From Cyclaneusma minus (taxonomy: Eukaryota > Ascomycota > Leotiomycetes > Marthamycetales > Marthamycetaceae), in the NCBI GenBank assembly GCA_037179335.1, contig JAKZHN010000016.1, forward strand, positions 62,001 through 126,000: a stretch of DNA of 64,000 nt, given 5' to 3'. Made by a program: the position numbers and the translations under genes. Below are positions 24,277 to 34,562 of the stretch, one piece after another (within the stretch, counting starts at the first letter, position 1; each line of letters begins with the position of its first letter). A model generated the notes under the pieces. That model had not been told where the DNA came from. It saw nothing but the letters and a program-made list of their open reading frames with translations, and ran no database searches.

Positions 24277-24577
24277 GAAAAAGGGAATCGCGAAATCGCA
24301 TGTGGAGTTTTGAAATCGCGTACAGACTAATGTTCGGTAATAATATTCCCATTAACTTGGAACATTTCGAATGACTTCGAATACTTTCAGTCACGTTGAA
24401 TACTTCCAGTCACTTTGATACTTTCAGTCATTTTGGAATTTCCAGATTTCGTGAAATCTGTCTACATACCTGTAGGTATTAAAGAAAAGAACTGAAGCGG
24501 CGGCAGAGCTATTTTTCATAGAATTGATCTGTATGCGATTTCAAAACTCCAGATGCGATTTAGCAATTCCCTTTTTG
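24277..24577. mobile_element. 301-bp MITE with ~50-bp terminal inverted repeats and TA flanks
   Basis: The left end (24277-24326) and the reverse complement of the right end (about 24528-24577) share AAAAAGGGAAT, AAATCGCAT and TGGAGTTTTGAAATCGC with only a few mismatches. TA flanks both ends (24275-24276 and 24578-24579), as for Tc1/mariner-type elements. It has no coding capacity. The centre holds about three 19-bp tandem units of the form GAATACTTTCAGTCACTTT (about 24378-24436). Its TIR sequence is unrelated to that of the element at 3207-4213. Confidence 0.85.
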
Positions 24578-25115
24578 TATACTAGGGATAAAGGACTTTG
24601 ACGAGCCTATTTCTTCCTGGAGGTTTGACTGACTCAGACTGGCTGGACAAACCTTCGACCTGACCTATATGAACTGTTGTTAGCCTGGTAGCTTCACCGT
24701 CTGACTCTCCAGATTTCACTGGGGATAGGTTTTAGCTCGCGTGTTGTCAGACTGTGCTTCATAACCCCATACTCACTCTCTTCCTATCGAATATGAACTA
24801 GTCTCGCTGAAAGTGCTTACATAACGATTGTAGATGCCGCAGGGGATGCTGTATGCCATGGGATATATATATTTCTTCATCCGCATCTTTCTGCAAATTC
24901 CTCTTCCTACCTTTCTTCTCTGCGCAGGGCTCTTTCTATGTATGTCTCAGCTCTTCGCGGCCCAAGTTCTTCATCCTCAGCTGAAGAGACCTCGCTCTAT
25001 CGCCAGCATCAACCCCGCCTCCTCGGAGCTCAACCACGATCATCTAGTCGCAATGTGCGCAACCAACCTGGATCCCAAGGCGTCCGACCGTCTCACAGAA
25101 TCTGATTGAGTGTCG
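24578..25115. other. Intergenic; short unsupported frames
   Basis: An open frame at 24834-25109 begins with hydrophobic residues but has no recognisable domain and may be leader sequence of the broken gene that follows. Confidence 0.4.
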
Positions 25116-25602
25116 ATGGAGACCGTTTCCACACAGCCGGTGAGTTTGACACGATCAAACAATTCTGCGCAACAACTAATTCACTCTCATTCCAGAACAA
25201 ACTCCAGATTGCATCGGTCCCTGGCTCTGACGGAAATCCTGCGACAGCGAGATCATGACACCACAAAAACCCGTCCATGTGAAGGTCACCACCGCGGCAG
25301 CGCAGAAAGCCCAGACTTTGATCGAGGAGATGGAAGCCGACATTTTGGAGAAGCTCATGGAACCCATCAAGTGTACCAGCAAGCGCGAACAAGGCCAAGG
25401 AGTTGTTCGAAGCAACAGAATGAAGATCGACTACACCGCTGTCCATTACCGCTGGGCCAAGTAGGCCTAGAACTTCACAGTCACGACTCCCACTCAGTCT
25501 TGCGGCTGCGCCTCTCGATGGTATGCAGAGACCGGCAAGGCCCGCAGCGGCATGTTCGAGTTCGGAGGTCCTTCCAAGTGTCACTACTGTGCTGCCGCCT
25601 AA
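25116..25602 (+). pseudogene. Small gene of unknown function broken by two in-frame TAG codons and a probable frame break
   Basis: A good intron (25140-25195: GTGAGT donor, ACTAAT branch, TTCCAG acceptor) follows an eight-codon exon starting at 25116. The joined frame then runs only 20 codons to a TGA at 25256. The coding-looking frame continues from the overlapping ATG at 25255. It reads 69 codons, meets TAG, one sense codon and a second TAG (25462-25470), and then stays open for 43 more codons to TAA at 25600-25602. The stretch after the stops keeps protein-like features, with Cys at C-G-C-A-S-R-W-Y and a closing C-H-Y-C-A-A-A. CAG-to-TAG is a C-to-T change in a CpA context, as expected of RIP. 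If the upstream exon is irrelevant, a 69-aa protein could still be made. I do not recognise the family. Confidence 0.5.
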
Positions 25603-27779
25603 GATAACATTGACTGGTACGCCCTCGACAAGAAATATGCGCAGAAGGCTTTTGGATACAAAGCGAAGTCCAAGAGAGCTGCCCAACACCAGTTTCAGAG
25701 GAGGGTTGAGTATCATCTCGTCAATTTGGCCGCCAGATAAGGGATCAATCCGGCTTTTGGTAATCGCTCACAGGTACTTGAAGATGGAAGCCTCTGCTTG
25801 GCTCATGGAGAGTGGCAGCACAGAGGCGCTTGGTATCATGCCAGTTGGAAGATAACGGTGGATGATTTCGGCGCGAGATTCTTGGTCTCCATTTCTGGCT
25901 CTTGGGAAGCCATACCCGTTACAGCATAGGGTTCCATCTAATACAAACGCGCATGCTTTCTGATTGTCAGCTGAACTGCAGACTGTGAGTACTGCCTCCC
26001 GAATGCCTTTCTGCCTGCGGTCTTTTTCCAATTTCCTCTTCCTGTAGGTAGCCAATAATATCGTGCCTCGTCCTGCTCAGCTTGCTCTCAACTCAGCCTC
26101 CCATTGTGCGAGACTTGCTCCCCAGTCGATCTCATCCTCGACATGATTAAGGCCAGACTCTATGAGTGACTACTTTGCTTTGACATGCTGACCTTTCGGT
26201 CGAAGCCAGACCTCTGGCGTATTTAGCCCGTGTTCCACCATCAGTCTCGCTTTGCCACACAGCCATATGGTAGTAGGGGGAAAGTGTGATCTGAAGCTTG
26301 AAATGGATGCTGAAGAAAAACCTCATGAATGCATCGATATCAGACCGTTACACTACAGAAGGAGGAACAGTGTCTGGACTCTGGATACGGGTCTAAGCGT
26401 AAAGCGACAGTACCACCGAATCTTATCTAGACTTCTTCACCCCACTGTAGATTCGGCTGATGCCGTCCACGCGAGTAGTACTCGAGCCTTTGAAGGTCAT
26501 CCTCTTCCGGAGCGCAAGATGCCGGTGGAAGCAGATGTGATGAACCCGCCGCAGCTGAAGAAGGCCCTCGAGCCTGAACACTCGACCTCGATTTCCATTT
26601 TCCCCTCCCCTTTTGCGAATTTCTTGTGCCTGATGATGCATTGAATGGGCTTGAATGCGTGACCCAAAATCACTTTGATCACACAGCCAAGAGACAGGAC
26701 CTCATTTTTGACAGTGAAAGCTCATGGTACCAAGTTCACATCGTGTCAATCTCGCCTCCATCAATGCTGCCCCTCATGTAAGTAGAGTCCGTGCACGCGC
26801 ACGGTCCAGGGAGCTAGTAGCACTAGCCGCATCTATAAATAGATCGGTGGCGTCCCACTTCTCCCGCCCGAACCCAACTTCAACATCAACGTATCTTGTC
26901 AACATCAATATTTTGAGTGAATCGGGCAGAACGCTCATCGTCCGGACCATCAGATCTTGTTTCGTAATCGCGGAGTCCGCTCTACCATGTCAAGCCGCAT
27001 CTTCTTCCTTCGCACGCCGCACGATGTGTCGTGTCGCGTCGGGCGCATCTTCAAGCTTCGGCCGTGACGCGACGGATTTCTCACGAGGTATGACCCAATT
27101 CAGTTCTCCGTCATCTGAAGATCTCTGATTTCAGTCGTTTGCTTTTATCATTTCTTTGAATCTATGTCTTTGTTCCTGTCTACAAGTTTAATTTTGAGTG
27201 GCTATGATCGCTTGTAATTGCTGTCACTTCCACTTATGGAGGAGCATTTCTTTGGCGGTTTTTCCAGACCAGATCTCTGATCTTGGAGCCTATCATTTCT
27301 CTGATGTTTGCCTGCCTGTTCTCCCAGATGGTTTTGTGCTTTACCTTGCTGGACCCACCCCTGTCAGTCTTAATATGATGCCAACATGGCTACCTATCTA
27401 CCATCGATGTGTTCATTCCCAGCCAACTCATGATCTGATAGCATAACATCTAGGATGTATGCAGTTTCCAGTCTGCCATTCATCGTTCATTCTAATTTAC
27501 TCTTTCAAGCCTGTTTACCCCGAACTCGGTTTCAACAGAAAATCTCACTGACTGAAGAGAGTGCATCAGAACATCCAAAGCGTTCCCTGAACATCGGAGC
27601 CCTCGAGTTTCCCAAGCTGTTTGCAAGACCAGCAGGTGTCAACGATCGATCCCACCAATAACTATACGTCGATCTCCTGCAGCGCCGAGCTTTTCGAGGT
27701 TTATCGCGTGATTTCTGTGTGTCCTCGTAAGTGAATTTTATGCTCACTGTTTACAATTTCGCTATCGACTTTTGAATGG
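25603..27779. other. No supportable gene
   Basis: Open frames at 26252-26644 and 26724-27128 (+) show no domain and no convincing splice partners. Near 26790-26840 the sequence is rich in CGCG/GCAC and the text of the frames looks like Ser/Arg-rich low complexity. Confidence 0.4.
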
Positions 27780-29580
27780 AGTGTCGCTTCCGTGTCTTTC
27801 TTGCAAGTAAGGATCAGTCGCTCATCTCGCGGAATCTCTATCGATGGCCAATCTGCGTATGATTGCCATTTTTTTATTGCAAGTCAAGGTCAATTGCTTG
27901 TCTTGCGAAATTTCTGTCTACGGCCAATTGAAATACGGCTTCAATGGCCCTCTCACAAGTGATGATCAATGGCTCAAGTGGCTGAACCTCTGTCGATGCC
28001 TAGTCGAAGTGCAATTTTCATATCTTTTCTACAAGGAATCATCACTTGCTTATGTTATGGAATGTTTTTCGATACCTAGCCCTTTTAGCAAGGAATGATC
28101 AATCGTTCATCTTGCGGGATCTCTGTCGATGGCCAATCGAAGTACGATTTTCTATATTCTGCTTACAACTAAAAATCGACTGCTCATCTTACGTCATCCC
28201 TGTAGATGGCCAATCGAAGTACGACTTTTGTGTCTTTCTTGCAAGTAAAGACCAATTGCTTATCTTGCAGAATCTTTGTCGATGGCCAATCGAGTTCCGA
28301 TTTCCATGTCTTCTCGCAAACGAGAACCAATCACTGATGTTGGAAGTCGCTGTCGATGGCCAACAGAATTACGACGTTCATATCCGTTTTGCAAGTAGAC
28401 ATCAATTGCTCTCGACAGAGATTCTGTCGATGAGCAATTGAATTACGACTTTCATGTCCTCTCGCAAATGAGGATCAATCACTCATATTGGAAGTCTCTA
28501 CCGACCCCCTACCGACCCCGAGTCTTTCTCGCAAGTAATAGGATATCTATCAATCTCCAGTTCACCGCTTATGTTGCAAACTCTTTGTCGATGTCGGATT
28601 CAAGTGCGATTTCCATGTCTTTATCTCATTTTACAAAATCTCTATCGACGCCCGTCGAAGTGCTATTTTTGGATTTTCTTCTTGTTTTGCAAAATCTCTA
28701 TTAGGGACCGCTTGAAAGGTGAGCTTCATATTTCTCGCTTGTGTTGCAAAACTTCTGTTGATACCCAGTCTAGGTGATACTTATGTGTCCCTTTCTCATC
28801 TTGCGGAATCGCCTTCAATACCTGCTCAAAATATGAGTTGCACGTCCTTCTCTGGTTTTGGAGAATCTCTGACGACGTCCGGTCGAATTGCTACTTCCAT
28901 ATCCTTCTCTCAATTTGCGGGGTTTCTGCCAATGCCCGGTTGATTGCTTACATTGCGGCATCTTTGTCATTGTCTGGCTAAAGTGTGACTTTTATATCGT
29001 TCCCTCGTTTTTTCAAAATTTATGTTAATGTCCGGTCGAAGTGTGATTTCCATGTCCTTCTCTCATCTTGCGGTATCTTTGTCGATGCCCGGTTGCCTCA
29101 CAAGTGCTGAACGATCGCTTATAATTCGGGATCTCTGTCAACGCCTGGTTCTCTCGGAACTCATGATCAGTTACTTATACATGATATCTCTGCCGATGCC
29201 CGGTTCAAGTGAGGGTTTCATGCTTTTCTCGCAAACTGGGATCTCTGTCAATGCCCGGCCGAAGTGTGGTTTTCATGTCCTTCTCTCATCTTGCAGAATC
29301 CCTGCCGATGTCCGGTTGTCTCACAAGTATTGAACGATTGCTTACAATGCGCAATTTCCCCCAGCGCGTGGTTATCTCGCAAGTGATTATATCCCGAAAT
29401 CTCTCGTAGTACCAGTTGTCTCGCAAGTGATGGTCAACCGCTTATTTTGTGGAGTCTCTGTCGACGTCCGGTCGAAGTGCGAGTTTCAGATCCTTCCCGC
29501 AAGAGCTAAACAATCGCTCAGTCTCCGAAGTCTCTGTCAGTCCCCGGAGTCTCTGTCGATGCGCGGTTGAAGTGCGCCTT
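27780..29580 (+). repeat. 1.8-kb degenerate minisatellite: 74-77-bp units grading into ~55-58-bp units
   Basis: A landmark, CTGTCGATGGCCAATCGAAG in the first half and CTGTCGATGCCCGGTCGAAG in the second, recurs throughout. In the first half copies fall near 28124, 28201, 28278, 28352 and 28425 (spacing 74-77). In the second half they fall near 29079, 29137, 29192, 29247 and 29303 (spacing 55-58). Between landmarks the units carry TTTCATGTCCTTCTC and TCATCTTGCGGAATCTC, and the long units add CTCGCAAGTAAGGATCAAT. Unit length is often not a multiple of three and stops interrupt the frames, so I treat it as non-coding. It ends about 500 bases before the 311-aa gene. Confidence 0.85.
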
Positions 29581-30078
29581 CTGGCAAACCTCGAAATCCC
29601 TCGACCGGATAGGATCAGCCTCGGCCCTCCCGCGTATGGGCCGCAATTTCAAGATTCTCGATGTTTGTTGAATCAGATAGGGCCAGGGCTCAACCTCGCT
29701 GCTGGGTCTGAAAGGAACCCTACCTGCTCCCATAGATCATATCCTACCCCTGAAGTGCCCTATTTGAGAAGTATTGAGGACTCGCGCTCCTGCTGCCCTC
29801 AACTTGCATTCCCTCGGCGTCGTCTTCTTCCAGACTCAACTCCACTCTCATCTGCATTTTGGTGAATCTACGCGTCTCTCGCTTGATGCTTAGCGCGGAG
29901 CTAGCGCGGAGCTCGTGTGCCGCTTCTCGCCTCCGCGCAACCCTTCAACGTAAATACAGCTCCAACCGACCTGCACCTCCATCCGACTCCATCTCCCAAC
30001 CATCTCACTCCCCCTTCTTCTTCCTTCTTCAAACCTCAAACTCAAACGTTCGAACCTCTCCACTCATCAACCGCAATC
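29581..30078 (+). promoter_or_regulatory. Probable promoter and leader of the 311-aa gene
   Basis: From about 29935 the sequence is CT-rich (CTCCATC, CCCTTCTTCTTCC), typical of fungal promoters and leaders, and leads into AACCGCAATCATG. A direct repeat AGCGCGGAGCT occurs twice at about 29892-29913. Confidence 0.45.
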
Positions 30079-31149
30079 ATGCCCAACCCCAACGACCATG
30101 GACTGAAGTCTCTGGACTTCCGCACCAGCCTCGAGCCTGACCGCTTTCGCCTGAAAGACGACGGCAGCTTGGGTGCAGTTTCAGGGGCTGCGCACCGCAA
30201 GTTTCTGCCCGTCGGCCTCCTTCCTAGCGCCTACAAGATTGCCTGGAACAATGGAGACAGCATTGTCAATGACGAGATGCATCGCATTGCCCTGCAGAAC
30301 CAAACCAGCTACGACAAGGACTGGAGATCGAGTGATGACGCCAAGGAAACCATCCGCGAAATCACCTGCCAGTACCTTGAGTTGGAGTTCTTCAGACTTG
30401 GCCTGTTGCGAGGCACCAAGCCCGCCAAGTTCATTGAAGATTGGCTCTTTCCCGGCTTCACCCTCAACCAGTACAAGTTCCAGCTCGACTTTTCGAAACT
30501 GAGCGCTCTGAAGCGCACCCAGCTCGCGAACTTCAGTACCTGGACCCAGAACCCTCAACTCCACAATGGACCTGCTGCTGGGTGAGTTTCCTTTCCATCT
30601 CTCCTGCGATATCTCATGAACTGTGTCGACTAACTCGTTGTGGCTGACTCCAGAGCGCCTGACATGCGGGATTTCGGTGTTCTCGAAGTCTACCGCCCCG
30701 TGGCTACGACCCATGCGACTCATGCGACCCAGCCCACCCAGCCCACCCAGCCCACCCAGCCGACCCAGCATTGTGCCACTTGCGCTGGTGCAATCTCGAC
30801 CGATTACCGTATCTTCTTTGCTCAGCGCCAGTACACCCTCGGCCAGCCTCCCAATTTCGTCCCCCAGTCGCACCTCGCTCAACTCGGAATTTTCTCAGCC
30901 ATTCAGACCCTGTCTATGGCTCCTCCAGTCCGCATCAACGGTGTTGACCATGATGTCCAGTTTCGCTTCTGGAAGATGTGTCCCGGTATGGCCGAGAATT
31001 GCGATGACTACGAGATGCATCGCGTCTGTGGAGGTAAGTCATCCTAATAGCTCTACTTTACACTCCTTTGAGAAGTCATCCACTAACTTCGCTTAGCATG
31101 TGGCCTCGATATCTTCCACGGCCGCATTCCCGCTGGCGCTCCCCAGTAA
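30079..31149 (+). CDS. 311-aa protein of unknown function with two C-x2-C pairs; three exons
   Basis: Exons are 30079-30581, 30654-31033 and 31097-31149. Intron 1 (72 nt) has GTGAGT, GACTAAC and CCAG; intron 2 (63 nt) has GTAAGT, CACTAAC and TTAG. Both joins keep the frame, and the last exon supplies A-C-G-L-D-I-F-H-G before TAA. I start at 30079 because it is the ATG nearest the leader and the residues after it are polar and ordinary; the frame is open upstream without sequence like it. The N-terminal ~170 residues are charged and helical-looking. A T-Q-P repeat (four copies, near 30727-30768) is followed by H-C-A-T-C, and the C-terminus has a C-G-A-C-G pair, so a zinc-binding C2...C2 arrangement is possible. 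No signal peptide or membrane segment is seen. No family is recognised. Confidence 0.78.
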
Positions 31150-32279
31150 ATATCCTCTCCGAAAAGCCTCACGCCGGCCAATACATCGGCAACATACCGG
31201 TCTCGAGCCTCGTCGCCTTCTACAAGTTCAATGACTTCGAAGCGTATATGGTGGATACTGGCAATGCTTGGGACGGCTTCTGCGCGCGCTTACACGATGG
31301 ATGGTACTATGGGTGGCATTTGGTTTCTGCGATGATTTCCTTGCGTTGTTTTTTTCCCCTGCCTACCAATTCGACGTGGGCCGGGATACGCTTTACAATT
31401 GGGGTGGATGATCAAAACATGCGGGACGTTCTGCGCTTCTACTCTTTCGAGATAGAAACGTTGACGTCCCTGCCGCGATATCCCGCACGAGTCTGATGTG
31501 GTCTTAAAACTCATAGATCCTACTCGCCTATTCCTCAAATACAAAAGCAATTGACACTCAACTGACTCCCATTCTTTGCATTATGTGACTGTGTGACTTC
31601 TGTGTATTGTGTAAACCTCAATCAATCAGTTTCCGGGGAGTCGTGTGACTTGCTGGTATTTTGTAAACCCCGTAATCAATCCGTTTCCAGGGAGTGACCC
31701 AAATGCGCAATTCCCGTTGTTTTGAAGCCGTCAAGGCCGATGAGTTACATGATGTAGATGATCTACGGTGCGGGATTCACGGACAGTCATACGACAGGGT
31801 TGTCCTGGCTTGTTTGCGCAGCTCCCAAAGAGACTTTGAGGTTGATAAACATCTTACCATATTGAGTTCAAACCCCACCCTTGAGGCCTTGAAGGATATC
31901 ATAATGCGGGGTGATATTGCCGCAAGAGAAGAGCTGGAAACATAGCAATCCTTCGCCCTGTTGTGTGTCTTGGCTCGATATATCACATTCGTGGCTCCCA
32001 CCTCTTTCTGAGAGGAACCAGCCCCTCCGAATCTGTCTTTGTGCCAGCAACTGAGAGGTTTCCATTGGCTTCAAGAGAGCTACGTATCTTCTGTTTACTT
32101 GGTCATCTACTCTTTATCTTCAGGGCTCGGATCAAAAGATTGCGCTTTCATTCATCACCAAGTAAGCTCCGTTGACCCCGGCTTCTCTTCCCAGACGTCT
32201 AGACTGACCGCCACCGAGACCAGATCCACGATCCAACTACGAATTTTCGGTTGCCTAAGTCGGTCCGTCGTCGACCACG
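31150..32279. other. Intergenic; 3' UTR of the 311-aa gene and leader of paralogue A
   Basis: The frame at 31068-31496 reads partly like protein (for example NAWDGFCARLHDGWYYGWH), but no splice site joins it to the upstream exons and no ATG-led start is convincing. A frame at 31703-31945 is also unsupported. Confidence 0.4.
31591..31695 (+). repeat. Tandem duplication, two units of about 52 bp
   Basis: Unit 1 (31591-31641) and unit 2 (31642-31695) both run GTGTGACTT ... TTTCCGGGGAGT / TTTCCAGGGAGT with about 80 percent visible identity. Confidence 0.75.
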
Positions 32280-32956
32280 ATGTCTAGTTCAGAAGAACTT
32301 CCGGCGCATTGCCCAAGTCTCTCTGACTTTGTAAGTGATGACTCGTTACTGTTTGCTTCCATCCGGTGCTGACCGGTGGCTTATGATAGCTCAACTCGCC
32401 CCATCGACGCCCTCTTTTCAATATTGGTGATACGGTTGGAACCAATTTTTGTTCGATGGAGTTTTGGGGAGACCCGTACTACTCTGGTGGCTGGAAAATC
32501 ATCAGCGTTGCGATGCACCAACAGACTGAACGCTACCGATACACGATCGAGAGATTCCGGTGGTTTTCAAGGGAAGCCTTCGACAATTTTCGATATTTCT
32601 ATCATAGGGGGACGCGTTATGAGTTTCTGGAGCCATATGACCGCCCCCATAAACAAGAGACTGACGCGGAGAGTGGCACAATCTTTTATCTTCGCACGGC
32701 CACAGCATACACCTGGGAGGAAGATATGATTCGCGACGTAGACAAATACCAGGAAATGCAGAAGAACCCTGCCCAGTACAAAAACCACATGGAAATGAGG
32801 CACTGCCTGTTCTCCCCTGGCAAGGCACACGATGGTTGGCTTCAGGAGCATTTGAGGCGGCGGAGCGCGACCAGAAGCAACAACGATACGACCGTTGACG
32901 AGAGCTGCGAGAGTTCATGTATCGGTACCGAGACACCACGATCTCTGACTCCGTAA
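32280..32956 (+). CDS. Paralogue A: GWK-module protein of unknown function, 205 aa; one intron
   Basis: Exon 1 (32280-32330) encodes 17 residues ending P-S-L-S-D-F. The 59-nt intron (32331-32389) has GTAAGT, GCTGAC and GATAG, in phase 0. Exon 2 (32390-32956) begins L-N-S. The module reads F-N-I-G-D-T-V ... Y-Y-S-G-G-W-K-I-I-S-V ... R-Y-R-Y-T-I-E-R-F-R-W-F-S (exon 2 start to about residue 75). The second half has E-S-G-x-x-F-x-L-R and M-R-H-C-L-F-S-P-G-K, both matched in paralogue B (E-S-G-K-W-F-E-L-R and M-R-Q-C-L-F-A-P-D-K). It ends just after E-T-P-R, where B goes on into a coiled coil, so A is the short form or a truncated copy. No signal peptide is seen. Function is unknown. Confidence 0.75.
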
Positions 32957-33407
32957 GAGCCACTACTCAAGACGAGGGACAAGCGGGTAGTGGCCTTGGA
33001 AGTGTTGGACGCTGGTTGAATTGGGAAAGGGAGAACTATACGATGCGGTGCCGCAAGGGAGCAAAGCAAGTTTGGGGAGCGAGATGAGGGCTATGTGATA
33101 GACCAGGTTTCAAGGAAATCTCTACCTCTCCGATTGCAGATCATACTATTGAGCAACAATAAAGGCTGGTCACCACGAAGTTTGTTCTGGTATGAAGAAA
33201 GCATCATCTTTTCCTTCAGCAAATGCCCGGCGCTTTGTACTGTATTCTCCTTACATGCTTCTTCGCTCTTTGTGTCCTCCGGGTACAAAAGATGTACTTG
33301 GTCGGAAGCATCAGCAGCTGTTTTGCAGTCCTTCATCTACAAGGCTTACGCTTGCAGTGGATCTGAGGAATCGCTTCTGGACAGATACAAGAATCCCTAC
33401 GTCCAAG
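32957..33407. other. Intergenic between paralogues A and B
   Basis: Nothing recognisable. The + frames open across it carry no repeat of the module. Confidence 0.5.
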
Positions 33408-34376
33408 ATGGCCAAATTCTCCACGAATCGCACGTCAGATTCAAGGGAATTTCATGATCATTACCCCAGCCTCTCTGCCTATGTAGGGGTCAGCTGTACA
33501 TTTTTGGAATAACGCTAATGAGTGGCTCTGGAGCAGCTTCAATCACGACATGCGCCTCCACGTTTCTCTATTGGCGACGAAGTCGAGTTCGAGTGTACGA
33601 CCGATACGCCCCGCGTCCCTAACTATGTGTGGGATTCTGGTGGCTGGAAAATCCTCAGCGTTCAGCTGGACGAAGCCACTGCGCGCTATTCCTACACAGT
33701 AAGAAAATATCAATGGTTCTCCTCAGCCTACTGTCGGGACCCTGTTCAGTTCCATTATGTAGGGGGTCTTTATGAATGGCATGCATGCCCTTCCCTTTCT
33801 GGGGTAGTAGAGAACGAAAAAGAGGTTGATGTGGAGAGCGGAAAATGGTTCGAACTCCGCAGTGCCTCAGTTGTTGTCAGGGAGAAAGACTTGCGGCCTT
33901 GGTCTGACAACTCCAAAGTCTTCCAGACCGATGATCCAGCATACTCAAGCTACATCACAATGAGACAGTGTCTGTTCGCTCCCGACAAGAAACCGGGTGA
34001 GTGGGCTTCGGAGTTGATCGCCAACAGCGACAGCAACATCGACGTCAGCGACAGCGATGAGACCATGAACGAAAGTTCCAATGGCATCGAGACACGAGAG
34101 TCACGACTTCGTAGGGCTGAAACCCGACGCGATGAACTTCAAAAACAACTCTCTGAGCGTAATCGGACTTTGGAGAAGTTGAAAATCGAGAGGGATCAGT
34201 TCGAAAAAGCCAACGATCGTATATGGGCAGATCTCACAGAGTGTCGAAACAATGACCTAGAACTTCAACAACAACTCTTTAAGAGTGAAATTGTTATTGA
34301 GTCATTGAAAAGCAACGTGGCTGGGGTAGAACAGGCAGCCAGCAAAACGCTCGGAGACCTTGAGGCTGAATTTTGA
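33408..34376 (+). CDS. Paralogue B: GWK-module plus coiled coil, 304 aa to a probable premature TGA; one intron
   Basis: Exon 1 (33408-33482) encodes 25 residues ending Y-P-S-L-S-A-Y. The 54-nt intron (33483-33536) has a weak donor GTAGGG, branch CTAAT and acceptor AGCAG, phase 0. Exon 2 starts L-Q-S. The module is R-F-S-I-G-D-E-V-E-F ... W-D-S-G-G-W-K-I-L-S-V-Q-L-D ... R-Y-S-Y-T-V-R-K-Y-Q-W-F-S. The A-like second half ends in an acidic linker, then a coiled coil of about 50-residue repeats opens (E-L-Q-K-Q-L-S-E-R-N-R-T-L-E-K). TGA at 34374-34376 sits exactly where the preceding repeat, 150 bp earlier, has TGG (34224-34226), and the frame stays open after it to 34562. Either the reference strain has a nonsense allele or the protein ends there. 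Function is unknown. Confidence 0.72.
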
Positions 34377-34562
34377 GCAGATCTCGCAAAGTGTCGAGAG
34401 CATGGAGAAGAACTTCAACAACAACTGCATGAGCGTGAACGGACTATCGAGAGGATGGGAATGGATGCAAAGTTCCAACACGAACGAAACAGCAAAGCGA
34501 TAGCAAAACTTGAGGCTCAGCTTGAATCTTGTCGTAATGCAGGTGGTGGCAAACGGCAATGA
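34377..34562 (+). pseudogene. In-frame continuation of the paralogue B coiled coil past the TGA
   Basis: From 34377 the same frame runs 61 codons to TGA at 34560-34562. It repeats the upstream unit: A-D-L-A-K-C-R then E-E-L-Q-Q-Q-L-H-E-R-E-R-T-I-E-R, matching A-D-L-T-E-C-R and E-L-Q-K-Q-L-S-E-R-N-R-T-L-E-K. Without the TGA the protein would be 366 residues. The conservation of repeat and frame makes chance unlikely. Confidence 0.7.

Noticed and set aside
25460..25470. GTAGGCCTAG as an intron removing both TAG stops
   Set aside because: Ten bases is far below any spliceosomal intron.
25093..25716. 207-codon open frame on the - strand
   Set aside because: It mirrors the + strand coding-looking frame, begins outside it, and has Leu/Gly/Ser-rich shadow composition; the intron signals are all on the + strand.
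27780..29580. Regular repeat array that might suggest CRISPR
   Set aside because: Repeats are degenerate, adjoin each other with no unique spacers, and the genome is eukaryotic.
31068..31496. 142-codon frame after the 311-aa gene
   Set aside because: No splice site or ATG makes it an exon or gene; probably 3' UTR, though its residues look fairly natural.
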